A stretch of DNA of 64,000 bases, from NCBI GenBank assembly GCA_946800325.1, contig OX326960.1, positions 37,601,629-37,665,628 on the forward strand. Reading direction: 5' to 3'. Each line of letters starts with the position of its first letter. The first letter of the stretch is position 1. Position numbers and translations under genes: made by a program. Of this stretch, positions 52,947 through 64,000 are shown in pieces. The notes below the pieces were generated by a model. The model was not told where the DNA came from, did not search any database, and was given only the letters and a program-made list of their open reading frames with translations. This DNA is from Luzula sylvatica. Its lineage: Eukaryota; Streptophyta; Magnoliopsida; Poales; Juncaceae.

Positions 52947-53359
52947 TTTATCGAAACAACGATAGTAAGGTTCTCTGACTAACTAAATGAAATAGTATGT
53001 TGGGTCCGTTGCGATTTCTATATTAACTGAATGAAGGGATGCGATCTTAGTTATGGCAAACATTAATGATGAATAGTGTTAGCTTATTCTAATTTTGGAA
53101 AACATATAGTTTGGAATGAGAAAATTAAATTTTATACTAGAATAAGAGAAATTAAAATGACGGCATAAATCTTGTTGAATTTTAACTTTTTATTTTTTTT
53201 AAGGAAATGACGAAACTATTCGTCGAAAATATTATTTTTTATAATTTTAATACATTTTATACTTAATAGATTGATGGTAATTCTATTTTGAAAACTATCC
53301 AATACAATCATGCCCCCAACATATATAAAAAGTGTAAAATTTGAAAAGCGCAAACATCA
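52947..53359. other. Spacer between two MULEs
   Basis: AT-rich DNA; no gene or repeat seen. Confidence 0.5.
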
Positions 53360-53413
53360 AATTAAATAGGAAAAAGTTTGTTTTTGGTTCCTAACAATAC
53401 CGAAATGTTCAAC

Positions 53414-53660
53414 TTGCCTCTGCTTTGTCGAGGAACAACAACGTGGAAGAGCTACGAGTATGGGAGGATTCAATTGGATCCAACGGGGCAGAAGAGCTTA
53501 CTAAGATGATCGAGGCAAATCACACTCTTAAATTACTTACAATCCTCGACAAAAACTCAATTGCAGCTACTCCCTTAATCTCTGCTGTGTTAGCACGAAA
53601 TCGAAACCTTGAAATGCACATATGGGGCAATAGTAACAAAATAATAGAATTTGCTCCTTG
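53414..53660 (+). pseudogene. TRN1: Captured LRR fragment of TORNADO1
   Basis: About 80 codons in one frame (LASALSRNNNVEEL, then WEDSIGSNGAEELTKMIEA, TLKLLTILDKNSIAATPLIS and AVLARNRNLEMHIWG). They match, from memory, an N-terminal leucine-rich-repeat segment of plant TORNADO1, a large LRR/ROCO-like protein needed for leaf patterning. Only this segment is present, without the GTPase-like and C-terminal regions. It is therefore a copied fragment. It stays open, reaching a stop at 53679 after a short unrelated tail. Confidence 0.8.
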
Positions 53661-53662
53661 TT

Positions 53663-53947
53663 TCAGCTCGAATCCTTAATCTTTGCTTGTTTCAGCTCGA
53701 ATTCTTGTTTCTGTACCAATTCTTGCATCTCTAAGTTCGTCTCGTCTGGAAACAGTACCGCATCTTTGAGCCCTTTCATCTCTTCTCTCTGCTTCAAGGA
53801 CAAATCAATTGAGCTAGAATTGTAGTGGGAGAAATTCAGAGGACAGGGCAATGAATTTGAAGGTAGGATCAATTGAGCTAGAATTGTAGTGGGAGGAAGC
53901 AAGCTAAAGAGGAAGATGAAAAAGACGGACAAAGTTGGCCTAGGCAT
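53663..53947 (-). other. Second captured piece with signal-peptide-like ORF
   Basis: A 94-codon minus-strand frame begins with a hydrophobic, secretory-signal-like stretch (LSVFFIFLFSLLPPTTILA). A hydrophilic, Gln/Glu/Lys-rich part follows. A ~25-bp segment (CAATTGAGCTAGAATTG and following) occurs twice, near 53808 and 53873. I do not recognise the donor gene, and it may be chance, but its junction with the TRN1 piece suggests a chimera of two sources. Confidence 0.3.
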
Positions 53948-53963
53948 GAGAGACGGAGCGAGG

Positions 53964-54035
53964 AGGAGAGAGAGAGAGAGAGAGAGCGAGGAGAGGAGAG
54001 GAGAGGAGAGGGAGAGAGAGAGAGAGAGAGAGAGC
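53964..54035. repeat. (GA)n / GGAGA purine tract
   Basis: Imperfect GA and GGAGA repeats, about 70 bp, inside the Pack-MULE. Confidence 0.9.
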
Positions 54036-54278
54036 TGTGAGAGAGAGATAAGTTAATAAACGGGTCGGGTTTTAGTGATGGGTCGGGTAAAAAAATAGGT
54101 ATAAAATAACATGGTTTAACAGCTCTTTAACTGAGGGGCACGAGTTATTTGACGGAGGAGGCAAATCGAACAAAAATAACAAGTTTATGGGGTAAAAAAA
54201 ACCAAAAAAATAGTCAGGAGACAAATTGAACATTTCGTATTTGATAGGAACCAAAAACATATTTTTTCCAATTAAATA

Positions 54279-56629
54279 CTTTCTCTTTGTCCCCCCGACC
54301 TTATTATTTCTTATTCATCTTTGACTTTCATGCTTTCTCTCTTGTGGCTTTATCGTCGTAAAAGAAAAACAAAATTACGAGAACTCGAATTTAAGAGGCC
54401 TTATCCCGGGCAATTGGTATAATTATAAACCAATGGATGTAATTATAAGAGAGAGTTATTAGTTTTTTTAGTAACAAATGGCTATGATTGAGCGATTGTT
54501 AGTGATGGACGCTGTAGATTAGACATGATGTACGGGCTGTTAGATTGTGAGAGTATTAATAAGTCAGAATATAATCAGGTTCAATGCAATGAATATTTTC
54601 CTCTTAAGTAAATTGCTAATCAAGCTGTTTAATTCCTTGATTAACTTCTAACATGATATCAGAAGACTAATCATTCCCTTTTCTTCGATTATACAAAGCA
54701 TTCGCCTCGCCGGTACAAACTTTTCTCTTTAACTAGTATGTCCTCAGTTTTATGTTCCCTCAATAAATGACAAGTTTTGCAAAAGAACTCACCAAATAAA
54801 TTGGGTAATTTTACCAATACCCCCTAATTTTTCCATCGTATTTTTTATATCACCAATTAACAATTAATTACTGATTAATTAACAATGTTATTAACAAAAT
54901 GACACTTAAAAACAAGAATAAATGGAAAAAACTCGGTAGTTATTCATTCATTGATGTCAATAAAACTTGAATTCACAATTTCTCACAACATATGATTTTT
55001 TGTGTCTCATACCCAACCAACTGTGTTATGGACACATTGGCTAACAAAAAGACACATCATTAATAATTAATTGATATCGATTAAAAAATATTAATGTGTG
55101 TATATTTCAATTATATATTAATTAATTATTATTGAATTGTATTTTTGATAATTATTTGGATAATTAATTATTAATGAATGATATAGATGATATCGAGGAA
55201 AAATGAGAAGGCACCGTATATGGCCTCCTAAACTATGTACACAAACTTTTCACAATTTTATCATATTCTTCTCGCAAATCATTTCATGTCTTCTCTATCT
55301 ACCCGTACAAATTCACAAAATACAAACTTACATAAAACACCGCTATCTCTTCTAAACTGTCTGTTACGAAAATTTGTATATAAATCCCTTCTTTTATTAC
55401 TAATTATTCTCCACGCATTTTGTCCTTACAACGGGAACTCTTCTCCCATGACGCCTCCTCCACCATTCATATGGCAACTTGTGCCTATCAAAATTTTGAA
55501 ATTCTCTGCGATTACACTTGTGAGAACAATAAATCATAGGTAACGAGTACAATTCACATTGTTAAATGGAGGACAAAAAATCATCTTCATTTAATAAAAA
55601 AAAAAAAGAAGAACTATTGTCTCCATTTTACACTTATGATCCATCTCAATCCAAAACAGAAGAGTTCAAATTATCAAATGGTCAATGCTCAATCAAAACC
55701 TTCACATAGATAAAGAGAAGATACAAACATAAACATATGACTGCTAGATACAAAGACAACATGCGAATTTTTAAAAGGGGTTATATATTTAGCCCCCGAA
55801 ATGCCAAAATTTATCAATTCAAAATCGATTATAGTATTTATCGATTCAAAAGGCATTAAGAGTGTTGCTAACACACTCCGTACTTAACGCACGACATACC
55901 ATATTGTACTTTTCACCTTCATATTTATATTTTTTTACAGTGACTCATAATAAAAACACTAGTATTTATATTTTTTTTCTCCAACAAATATTACAAAATG
56001 TATAAATAATAGTAAACAAGGTATAAGTATTACTGATCTTCATCCACGTTAAAAAAATGTATAAATAAGAACAAAATTTGTATTTATAGTATAAAATATA
56101 TATAAATATGAAGGTAAATGGTATATGACGATCTGACGTGCGTTAAAAGCGGAGTGCAAATTTTTTTCTCTTTAATTAACTGATTTTGTTGGATGTACTT
56201 ATTCTAATCTTATATAATCTTATAGGAACTGCATTATTTTTTATGAACATCAATACGCTTTTGAGCCCTCTTTATTTTGTTTTAAAAAAATCTCTAATAA
56301 AACTCACTAATTCGAAGATAAATAAAATACAAAACAAGGCTAAGCACGAGAAATATAAATATTTCGTAAAAAACCTTATCGTGCACAAATTTACAAGCTC
56401 CTTTATTGCAAATCTTGAATCATGACAAAATTAGGTTCAATAATTTCACAAAGGCTGAATTTTTTTTTTTTTTGCAAATTCTCAGGACTACATACATAGT
56501 TCTAGAAACAAAATGAGCACTTATTGTGCTTATTTTTTTAATGATGCTGATTACATGTTTAGTATTAAATTATCGGTTTTGTTTTATATTTTTGGACATA
56601 TCTATTACAAAAGAAACTATTCTCAAAAT
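54279..56629. other. Intergenic, gene-poor
   Basis: AT-rich DNA with no gene recognised. It contains the reverse SINE at 54906-55042. The ORFs at 55235-55543, 55689-55874 and 56186-56425 are AT-driven and show no domain. A T run lies at 56460. Confidence 0.5.
54906..55042 (-). mobile_element. tRNA-derived SINE, copy 6 (reverse)
   Basis: On the minus strand it reads TAACACAGTTGG (A box region), GGGTATGAGACAC, ATCATATGTTGTGAG, then TTTTATTGACATCAATGAAT. The flanks AACAAAATGACAC (54893-54905) and AACAAAAAGACAC (55043-55055) differ at one base. The 3' A run is short. Confidence 0.85.
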
Positions 56630-56637
56630 GATCCTAT

Positions 56638-57177
56638 CCATGTTATGAGGATACTTCAAAAACGCAGAAGTATCCTGAGGATACGGGTACGATACGGCTC
56701 GGATACGTATCGGATACGCCACGTGGTGTATCCGATTATTTTAATATATTTTTTTTCGGATATGACGGGGATACGGCAGGATACGGAAGGGATACGTTCA
56801 GGATACGGTTGAGATACTTTATTTAGGATACTTCGGCCCATTATATATTTTGGCCCATAATATTTTTAAATAAATCATATAGGATACTTGTAGGATATTT
56901 TTAGGATACTTCCAAATTAGTTCTAGGATACTTCTAGAATAAATTTAGAATATTTTTATGATACTTGTATTGTTATGTTGATTTTATTTATTGTCATGAT
57001 ATTTAAATTCAAAATATTATTTAATTTGTTATTTACTTATTTATTATATATAATATAAATATATTAAAATAATAATTATATAGCCGTATCCGTATTCGTG
57101 ATTTTTTGAAAATTGCCGTATCGCCGTATCCGTATCGTATTGGATACGATATCTGTATCCGTATCCGTGCAACATAG
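56638..57177. mobile_element. Non-autonomous hAT element
   Basis: 540 bp with an exact 8-bp target-site duplication, GATCCTAT (56630-56637 and 57178-57185). The left end CCATGTTATGAGGATAC pairs with the right end GTATCCGTGCAACATAG. Sub-terminal DNA is full of GGATACGG motifs (left) and GTATCCGTATCCG motifs (right), and the middle is AT-rich. No transposase. Confidence 0.9.
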
Positions 57178-57676
57178 GATCCTATATATCTTTTAAATAG
57201 CTTGCTTAATGTGGTGGTGTATGATCAGTACCGGCCAGCAAAATGTGGTGGTATTTTTGGACCCGTTGGAGTCATGTGCATTGTCCAAGGTTAGTAAGGC
57301 GTTTTAGTCCCCCTGCATAAGATTGTGTTTTCCAAACAGACCCTTATAAGCACTCAAATGCTACGAAATTTGCTCAAATTAGGGATGTTCATTCTGGCGG
57401 TTCAAATCGAAGCGAATAAGATAAAATCGATTTAAATCGAAACGAATTAGATTCAAACCGAACTGAACCGATCAAAAGTCGAACTGAATAGACCAAACTG
57501 TTATTTGATTTATTCGGTTGAACCGAATAAGAAACATTATAATGTTAAAATTATAAAATATTAACAAAAAAAAATTAATATTTCATATATCAAAAAAATA
57601 AATGCATATTAAAAAATAGAATTATATGATTTTATAATATTATTATATTAAATTTTTATATTTTAACATTAAAAAA

Positions 57677-60028
57677 GGGACAATTTCTTATGTGTCCCTT
57701 CAAAAGCTCAAAATATCATATTTGTCCCTCCAAATTTACAAATTTCAAATTTATCCTTTCAAAATTTATCTTGTATCAAATTTATCCTTTTAAAATGTAT
57801 CTTCTATCATTTATACATTATACCCACTTAGCACTTCTAAAATATCAAATATGTCCAATTCATGAAACTGCCGTTAAGATAAACTAGATAAAAATTTCCA
57901 AGTCTAATTAAACCATTTAAGTTTCAACTACTTGGACGAAAATGCCCTTTCAATATGTATCCCCACTTTTAAAACATATTTCTTTCCAAAATCTAACAGG
58001 GTCGTCCTCCCTCTTCATTTCCAATCAACGATAATATAAGACCTCCATTCGGCAGCCAACATACTCGTCTTCTAGTCTGACTCGGGATACAAAGCAACTC
58101 TCCTTTTCCTCTTCCTTCTCCTAGGACAGATCTCCTCCTTTTCCATGTTTATCTCTTTCTCTTATGTTTTTCTTCAATAGTAATAATAATATTGATAGTG
58201 CTGTGTAATTCCCTTCTCTGTTTGATTGAGAAGTTCAACAAAACCCTTGCAAATTGACCATCACAATAGATCAAAATCCTTATTACCATGTTGCGCTAAT
58301 TCGATTCCTACAAATCTCTTGCCGAACAATATCTTCTCTTTTGGAATTAGTGAGTTAAATTGTTTTTTTGGTACAGTAAAGGTTGATTTATCTTTTAAGT
58401 TTTTTCGCAATTATAGTGGGGCTTGACAATGTAGAATTTTTTCATATATTTTCTAATGATTGTCAAAGAATTGTATTACCTATAGGTAAAGTATCATTTA
58501 AATTTTTTAAAATAATGCATTGAATTATTTATATTAAAACTATCAATAATTCAATCGGCAGTGTTAATATTACAATTATGATACATTTCTCAAAATATTT
58601 TTACAATTACTTGCAAGATAAAATAGAACATTCCTCTTTCCGGCTCAAGAAGAAAAAACGTTGCCAATTCTTTTATGACCACAAGCCACATAGCTCTAAG
58701 ACCACATCACGCCGATGCCGTAGCTGATTATACTAGCGGTAGTAGTATCATTACAAAGTTGAGTTTGTCCAAGTAAAAGACCCACAAGAAGAATTGTTAT
58801 TCTGTACAAATTAGTTAATAAACCGAACAAAAAAAATTAGAATGAACATAGAATAGTGCGCTCAAATTTAATAGTACATATGACCTATAACTATAACTCG
58901 TTGGCACTAATTAAGCTAAACAAAATGAGCTATACATTACCCTAATAACCTGAAATAACTCCTAAATCAGAAAATTGACCATAACACAGTTGATCTGTAT
59001 AGCGTAATAAATCCTCTTTGAGCATATTTGTCCCCAACGAGACCTAATTAAACTAGTTGACTTAATACAAGCTCAATTGTCAATGGGTCCATATAGCCTA
59101 GTTGGTTGAGTGTGAAGCACAAAAAATCATATGTTGTGAGAGGTTGTGAGTTCGATCCCCATTGACATCAAAAAATTAGGTATCAGTAACGAAAGCGATC
59201 GCTTGTCGGATATCATTCAAAAAAAAAAAAATACAAGCTCAATTAACCCTAATTAATCCAAGTTCAACCAATTGAGATACATATTCCAATAATTAAGCAT
59301 ATTTTATCATCAATTAATTCCTATTAAGCATAATTAAGGTAATTTACCCTTAAAGCGATCATAATTAACTCAAATTCTGAATAATTAAGTTGTAAATGAT
59401 CCTAATCCAGTCAAAATGACCCCTAGTTCAGCTAATTTATTCCCAATAAGTCCAATTATGTCTAATTGATCTTTATCCAAATTTAGTTAACCATACAATA
59501 GCAGAATCGATCCAATTTAGAAAGACAAGAGATACCTTCAGCAGTTTCAGTGATGACGAATGACTTTGAAAAGCACAACAAAGTTAACTTGTCACCGTGC
59601 ATTGAACCCTAGAAGATCACTGCTCTTCTACATTCTCGTCAAGATTCGACTCTTTACATTTCTAAATTTTCGTGTAGTTTCTCTTGTATCCTATACTTGG
59701 TGAGAGAGCTAGGAGCTCCAGAGAACATCGCCAGCAGACTTAGCTTGCTCAGGGAGATAGGGCACGAGTGAGAGTGGGAGAAGATTTTTTTTATCGGAAA
59801 GGGGCCTAAGCAAAATTGTGGCCATTGCCCTGGGAATCGTGGGATTGAGCTAGATGAAACGAGGAGGGCAAAATAGTCTTTTTACTACTTTTCTGTTAGA
59901 CTTAACAAAGAGATTTATTTTAGATCAATTTGTAAATAGTTGAGCTTTTGAGGGACAAATTTGATAATAATATTTTTGTAGGGACAAATATGATATTTTG
60001 AACTCTTGGATATACCAGAAATTATCCC
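57677..60028. mobile_element. MULE nested in the hAT element
   Basis: 2,352 bp with an exact 9-bp target-site duplication, ATTAAAAAA (57668-57676 and 60029-60037). The left end GGGACAATTTCT with CAAAATATCATATTTGTCCC is mirrored by the right end, which contains GGGACAAATATGATATTTTG and finishes AGAAATTATCCC. The interior is AT-rich; the two pieces at 58010-58450 and 59560-59870 are less AT-rich and could be captured DNA, but no protein was recognised. A SINE is inserted at 59079. Confidence 0.88.
59079..59229 (+). mobile_element. tRNA-derived SINE, copy 5, nested in the MULE
   Basis: The A box TAGCCTAGTTGG and B box GAGTTCGATCCC are the best preserved of the family. After CATTGACATCAAAAAATTAGG the tail differs from the other copies (GTATCAGTAACGAAAGCGATC), and an A run of about 12 follows. 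The duplication AATACAAGCTCAATT is exact over 15 bp (59064-59078 and 59230-59244). Confidence 0.92.
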
Positions 60029-60039
60029 ATTAAAAAATA

Positions 60040-61071
60040 GGGGAATTCTTGAAAAACCCCCCAACTTTTTTGGAAATTCTGAAAAACCCCCTGTACTTTT
60101 GGAAACCCCCCTATCTTTTTTAGATTCCCTCAAAAACCCCCTATATTTTTTTCTTCTTCAAAAACCCCCCAACTTTTTTAGATTCTCTCAAAAACCCCCT
60201 ATCTTTTAATTATGTTTTTTTTAAAATAACCATTATACCCTTTAGTTTTATTTTTTAAATTTCTATAATTTAATAAATAATGAATATATATTAAACTATT
60301 ATAAAAAAATTAAAAATAAATAATATATGATATTATAATATTATAATATATAATATATAGTATTAAAATATTATAGTAAATAATATATTGATATTAAAAT
60401 ATCATTTTCAACAATTATTATATATTTTAATATTAATATATTATTTATTATAATAATTTAATATCTATGTATTATTTATTATAATATTTTAATATCAATA
60501 AATAATATATGATATTAAATTATTATAACATTTTTATTGATATTTTAATATCAATAAAATTATAAAAAATAAATAATGCATGATATTATATTATTATAAC
60601 ATTTTTATTGATATTTTAATATCCATAAAATTATAAATAATAAATAATGCATGATATTAAAATATTATAATAAATAATATATTGATATTATAATAATTGT
60701 TGAAAATGATATTTTAATATCAATATATTATTTATTATAATATTTTAATACTATATATTATATATTATAATATTATAATATCATATATTATTTATTTTTA
60801 ATTTATTTATAATAGTTTAATATATATTTATTATTTATTAAATTATAGAAATTTAAAAAATAAAACTAAAGGGTATAATGGTTATTTTTAAAAAAACATA
60901 ATAAAAAGATAGGGGGTTTTTGAGAGAATCTAAAAAAGTTAGGGGGTTTTTGAAGAAGCAAAAAATATAGGGGGTTTTTGAGGGAATCTAAAAAAGATAG
61001 GGGGTTTTATAAAAGTACAGGGGGTTTTTCAGAATTTTCAGAAAAGTTGGGGGGTTTTTGAAGAATTCCCC
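60040..61071. mobile_element. Palindromic MULE with CCCCC-repeat TIRs
   Basis: 1,032 bp with an exact 9-bp target-site duplication, TAAAAAATA (60031-60039 and 61072-61080), overlapping the right duplication of the neighbouring MULE. The element is nearly a complete inverted repeat centred near 60555. Each arm starts with about 170 bp in which AAAAACCCCC recurs every 25-35 bp (six to seven times), followed by an AT-rich part made of ATATTAAAATATTAT-like motifs. No coding capacity. Confidence 0.88.
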
Positions 61072-61277
61072 TAAAAAATATGAAAAATTAGATGTTAGTC
61101 GGTCGGTTCATTTTAACCGGTTTACAAAACTTCAAAACCGGACCGAACCGAATAAACCGAACAATATCATTTTTTGAATCGAACTAAACCAAATAAATTG
61201 AACCGATTAAATCGAATACGACCCATTCAGCTCGATATCAAAATAAACCGAACAGTTTGAACACTCCTGGCCCAAGT

Positions 61278-61814
61278 CACATGCCCTCTTGTTGAAATTC
61301 AAAGTTAACATGCTTTTGATCCCTGATTTTGTGAGGTGCATTTTGCTAAGCACCTTGAGTACAAGATCAAATTTCATGTTCTCGAGACAATTTATTAAGA
61401 GAACCACATAGGTACACATTGGGGATATATCCTCACTCGTCTGTCTGTCATTTTGACAAACACCTCTCGTGCTGTTGTGCATTCCCCAACTTATCAGCTT
61501 AACAAAGACCCATCTATTAAAGCATCACAAAAGATTGCAATCGGATGCAGACATGGCACATACTAAACTATGCCCCAGAGTTGCCTTCTAATCTTCGATT
61601 TCCCTCACAACTGCATTATAGAGTACACAAATTTCATTAATAAAAGGAAATCAATTTGCACCTCTAATTCTAATTGATTTGAATTGACAAATCAAAGATT
61701 CATAACGATCTCTCATATTTCATGACATATTATTATTCTGAAATCAATACATTGCGTTGGAATTAATACATGCTTATAACTTACCCATACATGAAGAGCC
61801 AACGACATTAATAA
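61278..61814. other. Spacer before the NLR gene
   Basis: It includes a 91-codon minus-strand ORF (61207-61482) that overlaps the end of the hAT element and shows no domain I recognise. The part adjoining 61814 is presumably the 3' UTR of the NLR gene. Confidence 0.45.
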
Positions 61815-64000
61815 CTATGCACAAGCTTTCTCCTCAATTTGTTCAAACATGAAATTAGTTAGTTGTCTTTGAACTTGTAACAATCCTCCATCTTCTTCCT
61901 CATTGGGCACATCATTAAACCACTGCAAAAAGAAAAGTAACGTGCATAAGCTTGCCGCATTCCAACTATAACATGTATTTTACAGATCAAACTGCACAAA
62001 CAAACCTGTGTGTAAGGAATATCATTCATGTGACACCATTCCTTCACCAAAGGGCAATCACGAATTACTACATTCTCAAGCTTAGATTGGAGAATTTCGA
62101 AAGGCGAGATACGCAATTCTGTGCATTGAATTACCATCAAGGTTTTAAGGGATATCGAGCAATGCATATCCATGATAGATGTCAACTTCTTGCAATTCCA
62201 TAACTGAAGCTCTTTCAAAGGACTCGACTGTTTGAAAGATGGTATGGAACAAAGCTTCTCGCATTCCTTCACTATTAAACACTTGAGTGTCGATGGAAGA
62301 AATTCACCAATTAATTGACAAATCTCTGGACAATCCCATATTTCCAAGTGCTTTAGCTCGATAAGCATATTTAGTTCTTCTATAGATATCACCTTTTTGC
62401 AGTACAATAACTCGAGCCGTATTATCCTAGAAAGGTTTGTCATGTAAGGGATAGGTCTGGTGCAGAAATGATACGAAATGAATTCATTTCTTTCTTGAGA
62501 CTGCCCCACATAATAGGGTTTTATGCAAAGATACTCGACGCACGAGTTACGAAGGCCATAACGAACTATTGGGATATCTTGATCATTGGATATGGTCAGC
62601 ATCCCAGTTGGAGATATTTTCTGATGAAAAAAGAAGAAGAAAAATTAGTACATAATTATGAAAAGAAGAAATGTTTAAACAAAGAAAGATTGTCCAAGGA
62701 TTGCATTCCGCTAGGTCCACTACAAGAATAATACTATTATGCACCACTACTTATACTGGACACTGCCAATAAAAAAAAAAGAGAAATAAAGAAAGATTGC
62801 TACCTGGAAGTAATAAATATTGTGGTTATGAGACCATTTTTTGAGATTTGAGCAATCAACAATTTGAAATTTATCAGACATGGGCATAATTTCTGGGAGG
62901 TTAAGTTGAGGACAGGACGTTAATCGCAAGTCTGTGATTGAATTACTGTTCTCTAGGTGAAGAATACAGGTAAGATTCTCACATCGATTAATATGCACAT
63001 ACCAAACCTTTGATTTTAGAGGCAAAGAGATTACAGACAAGTCACAATCTATTACCTCTAACTGCTGGAGTTCACTTAACCCCATCTCATATGAATTATT
63101 AACCAAATTTTGCTTACGTAAGTTCAGTGACCCGAGCCTTTTGCATTCATTTATATACAAAAAATGCAAAGATGAAAAGGTTTGTAACTCTGATAGTATT
63201 GGACAATCTTTTACCGAGAGCTTCCTAAGACGTGGAAAATCTCCATCAAGAATTAAAAATTGTTCCCAGTTGTTCATGGATCTAAATTCAAGTGTTTCAA
63301 GTGAAGGAAAACTGATCTCTCCATAGTTCCTCCTATTCTTCTCACTTTCTCCAAATACTCGGATACCTAATCTTACTAAAAACAAATATTTGAGGGAAGG
63401 TAGATGACCCAAACAAGAGAGATTTTCCTTTCTAACATCACTATCTTCTAGAACCAGTGTGGTCACTTTCGCTAGTGCACAAGGATCCCTAATCCAATGA
63501 GGAAATTTAAGCCCATTGTATCCACATAGGGTCAAGTTCATGACATTATTGTTTGGCTGGAGACTATCAAGCACAGCTTCGTCAATTCCCTCGGTATCCA
63601 CCACATCTTGTGAGTCATTCGAAGAGACCTTCAAATAGAGTTTCCCTTTCACATCATCATCATTTATAAAATAGAGATGCTCCAACGCAGAATCACCCCT
63701 CCATCTTAACTTGACGTTTCTTAGATTATGTTTGGAGATCATATGGGCATCTCGAGAATACCCTGGATCTATAACGTTTTCGAGTCCTGAGATACTTAAA
63801 GTTCCTCTAAGGTTAAGCAAATCTTTCACCACTCCCAACCCTGTATGGCTATCATCCTCATTGGTGTAAAGTATTGCTTGCATATTTTGGAGATTAGTTA
63901 GCTTCCCGATTCCGGGTATCATGTTCTTAACCTTACAATGAGATATGTCCAAATAGCATAAACTAGTAAGTTGTTCTATGCCACTCGGTAACTCACTGAG
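61815..64000 (-). CDS. NLR disease-resistance protein, LRR C-terminal part (partial)
   Basis: The C-terminal half of a coiled-coil-type NLR immune receptor; the NB-ARC part lies beyond the window, so the 5' end is cut at 64000. Exons read on the minus strand: 64000-62804, 62620-62006 and 61922-61815, all phase 0, about 640 codons. The leucine-rich repeats include LSELPSGIEQLTSLCYLDIS, LGHLPSLKYLFLVRLGI, SFPSLETLEF and LPSTLKCLIVKECEKL. The segment DLLNLRGTLSISGLENV is the hallmark of R13L1/RPP13-like receptors, and CPQL, CPEI and CPLVKEW blocks mark the terminal repeats. The last exon encodes an acidic end (WFNDVPNEEED) and stops at 61815. Such proteins recognise pathogen effectors through the LRR. 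The frame is open in the visible part. Confidence 0.88.

Larger units (their letters stand above)
53369..54269 (+). mobile_element. Pack-MULE carrying a TORNADO1 fragment
   Basis: 901 bp flanked by an exact 9-bp target-site duplication, AATTAAATA (53360-53368 and 54270-54278). The ~44-bp terminal inverted repeats match closely: the left begins GGAAAAAGTTTGTTTTTGG and contains CGAAATGTTCAA; the right is its complement with a few changes. Between them are a TORNADO1-like coding fragment (53414-53660), a piece with a secretory-signal-like reverse ORF (53663-53947), and a purine-rich GAGA zone (53964-54035). There is no transposase. An element with host gene pieces, TIRs and a 9-bp duplication is by definition a Pack-MULE. 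Confidence 0.88.
57380..61269. mobile_element. hAT-like element interrupted by two MULEs
   Basis: The outer ends form a hAT-type inverted repeat: TAGGGATGTTCA on the left and TGAACACTCCTG on the right. The 8-bp flanks GCTCAAAT (57372-57379) and GCCCAAGT (61270-61277) match at six positions. Sub-terminal motifs of the AACCGAAC / GTTCGGTT type fill 57395-57530 and 61085-61255. Without the two nested MULEs the original element was only about 500 bp, so it was non-autonomous. Confidence 0.8.

Noticed and set aside
61207..61482. Minus-strand 91-codon ORF near the NLR gene
   Set aside because: It overlaps the end of a hAT element, and no similarity was recognised.

Overview
This is a nuclear window from a flowering plant, very probably a eudicot. 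The genes have GT-AG introns and several encode plant-specific proteins: a plastid ribosomal protein with a transit peptide, receptor-like kinases, a subtilase and an NLR resistance protein. The DNA is AT-rich and full of plant transposon families. A DHHC acyltransferase lies head to head with the plastid protein PSRP5, which recalls Arabidopsis chromosome 3 (PAT04 and PSRP5, from memory). I cannot name the species.

Layout. 1-2153: copia reverse-transcriptase stub and LTR-like DNA that ends exactly against a satellite. 2154-8990: about 55 copies of a ~125-bp satellite unit in alternating types. 10202-12085 (-): protein S-acyltransferase. 13186-14062 (+) and 16747-17635 (+): tandemly duplicated PSRP5-like genes, with a hAT-like element and a MITE between them. 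18206-20185: a Mutator-like foldback element containing three consecutive ~440-bp palindromes. 20195-24305: no genes; two SINEs and a MITE. 24306-25379 (+): intronless receptor-like cytoplasmic kinase. 26131-26533: 5'-truncated LINE. 28950-30490: LTR-like region with a dense array of short palindromes. 34173-35634 (-): RLCK-VII-like kinase. 35981-37420: composite retrotransposed insertion carrying a DJ-1C-derived fragment, inserted in a SINE. 39693-42944 (+): 12-exon subtilase. 44103-46368 (+): COP9 signalosome subunit 2. 47350-48257 (+): calmodulin. 48780-52937: MULE with a broken FAR1/MURA-type transposase and a nested hAT. 53369-54269: Pack-MULE carrying a TORNADO1 fragment. 56638-57177: small hAT. 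57380-61269: hAT element interrupted by two MULEs, one of which holds a SINE. 61815-64000 (-): LRR end of an NLR gene that continues beyond the window.

The intact genes are ordinary single-copy or family genes and do not form a pathway. Exon models were built by hand from GT-AG sites. Every multi-exon model closes in frame: 452, 186, 159, 321, 773, 439 and 149 aa, plus the partial NLR. The unusual content is in the mobile DNA. Gene fragments have been captured by two routes, RNA-mediated (DJ-1C) and DNA-transposon-mediated (TORNADO1), less than 20 kb apart. There is also a six-copy tRNA-derived SINE family and several insertions with exact 8-, 9-, 15-, 17- or 18-bp target-site duplications (TSDs).
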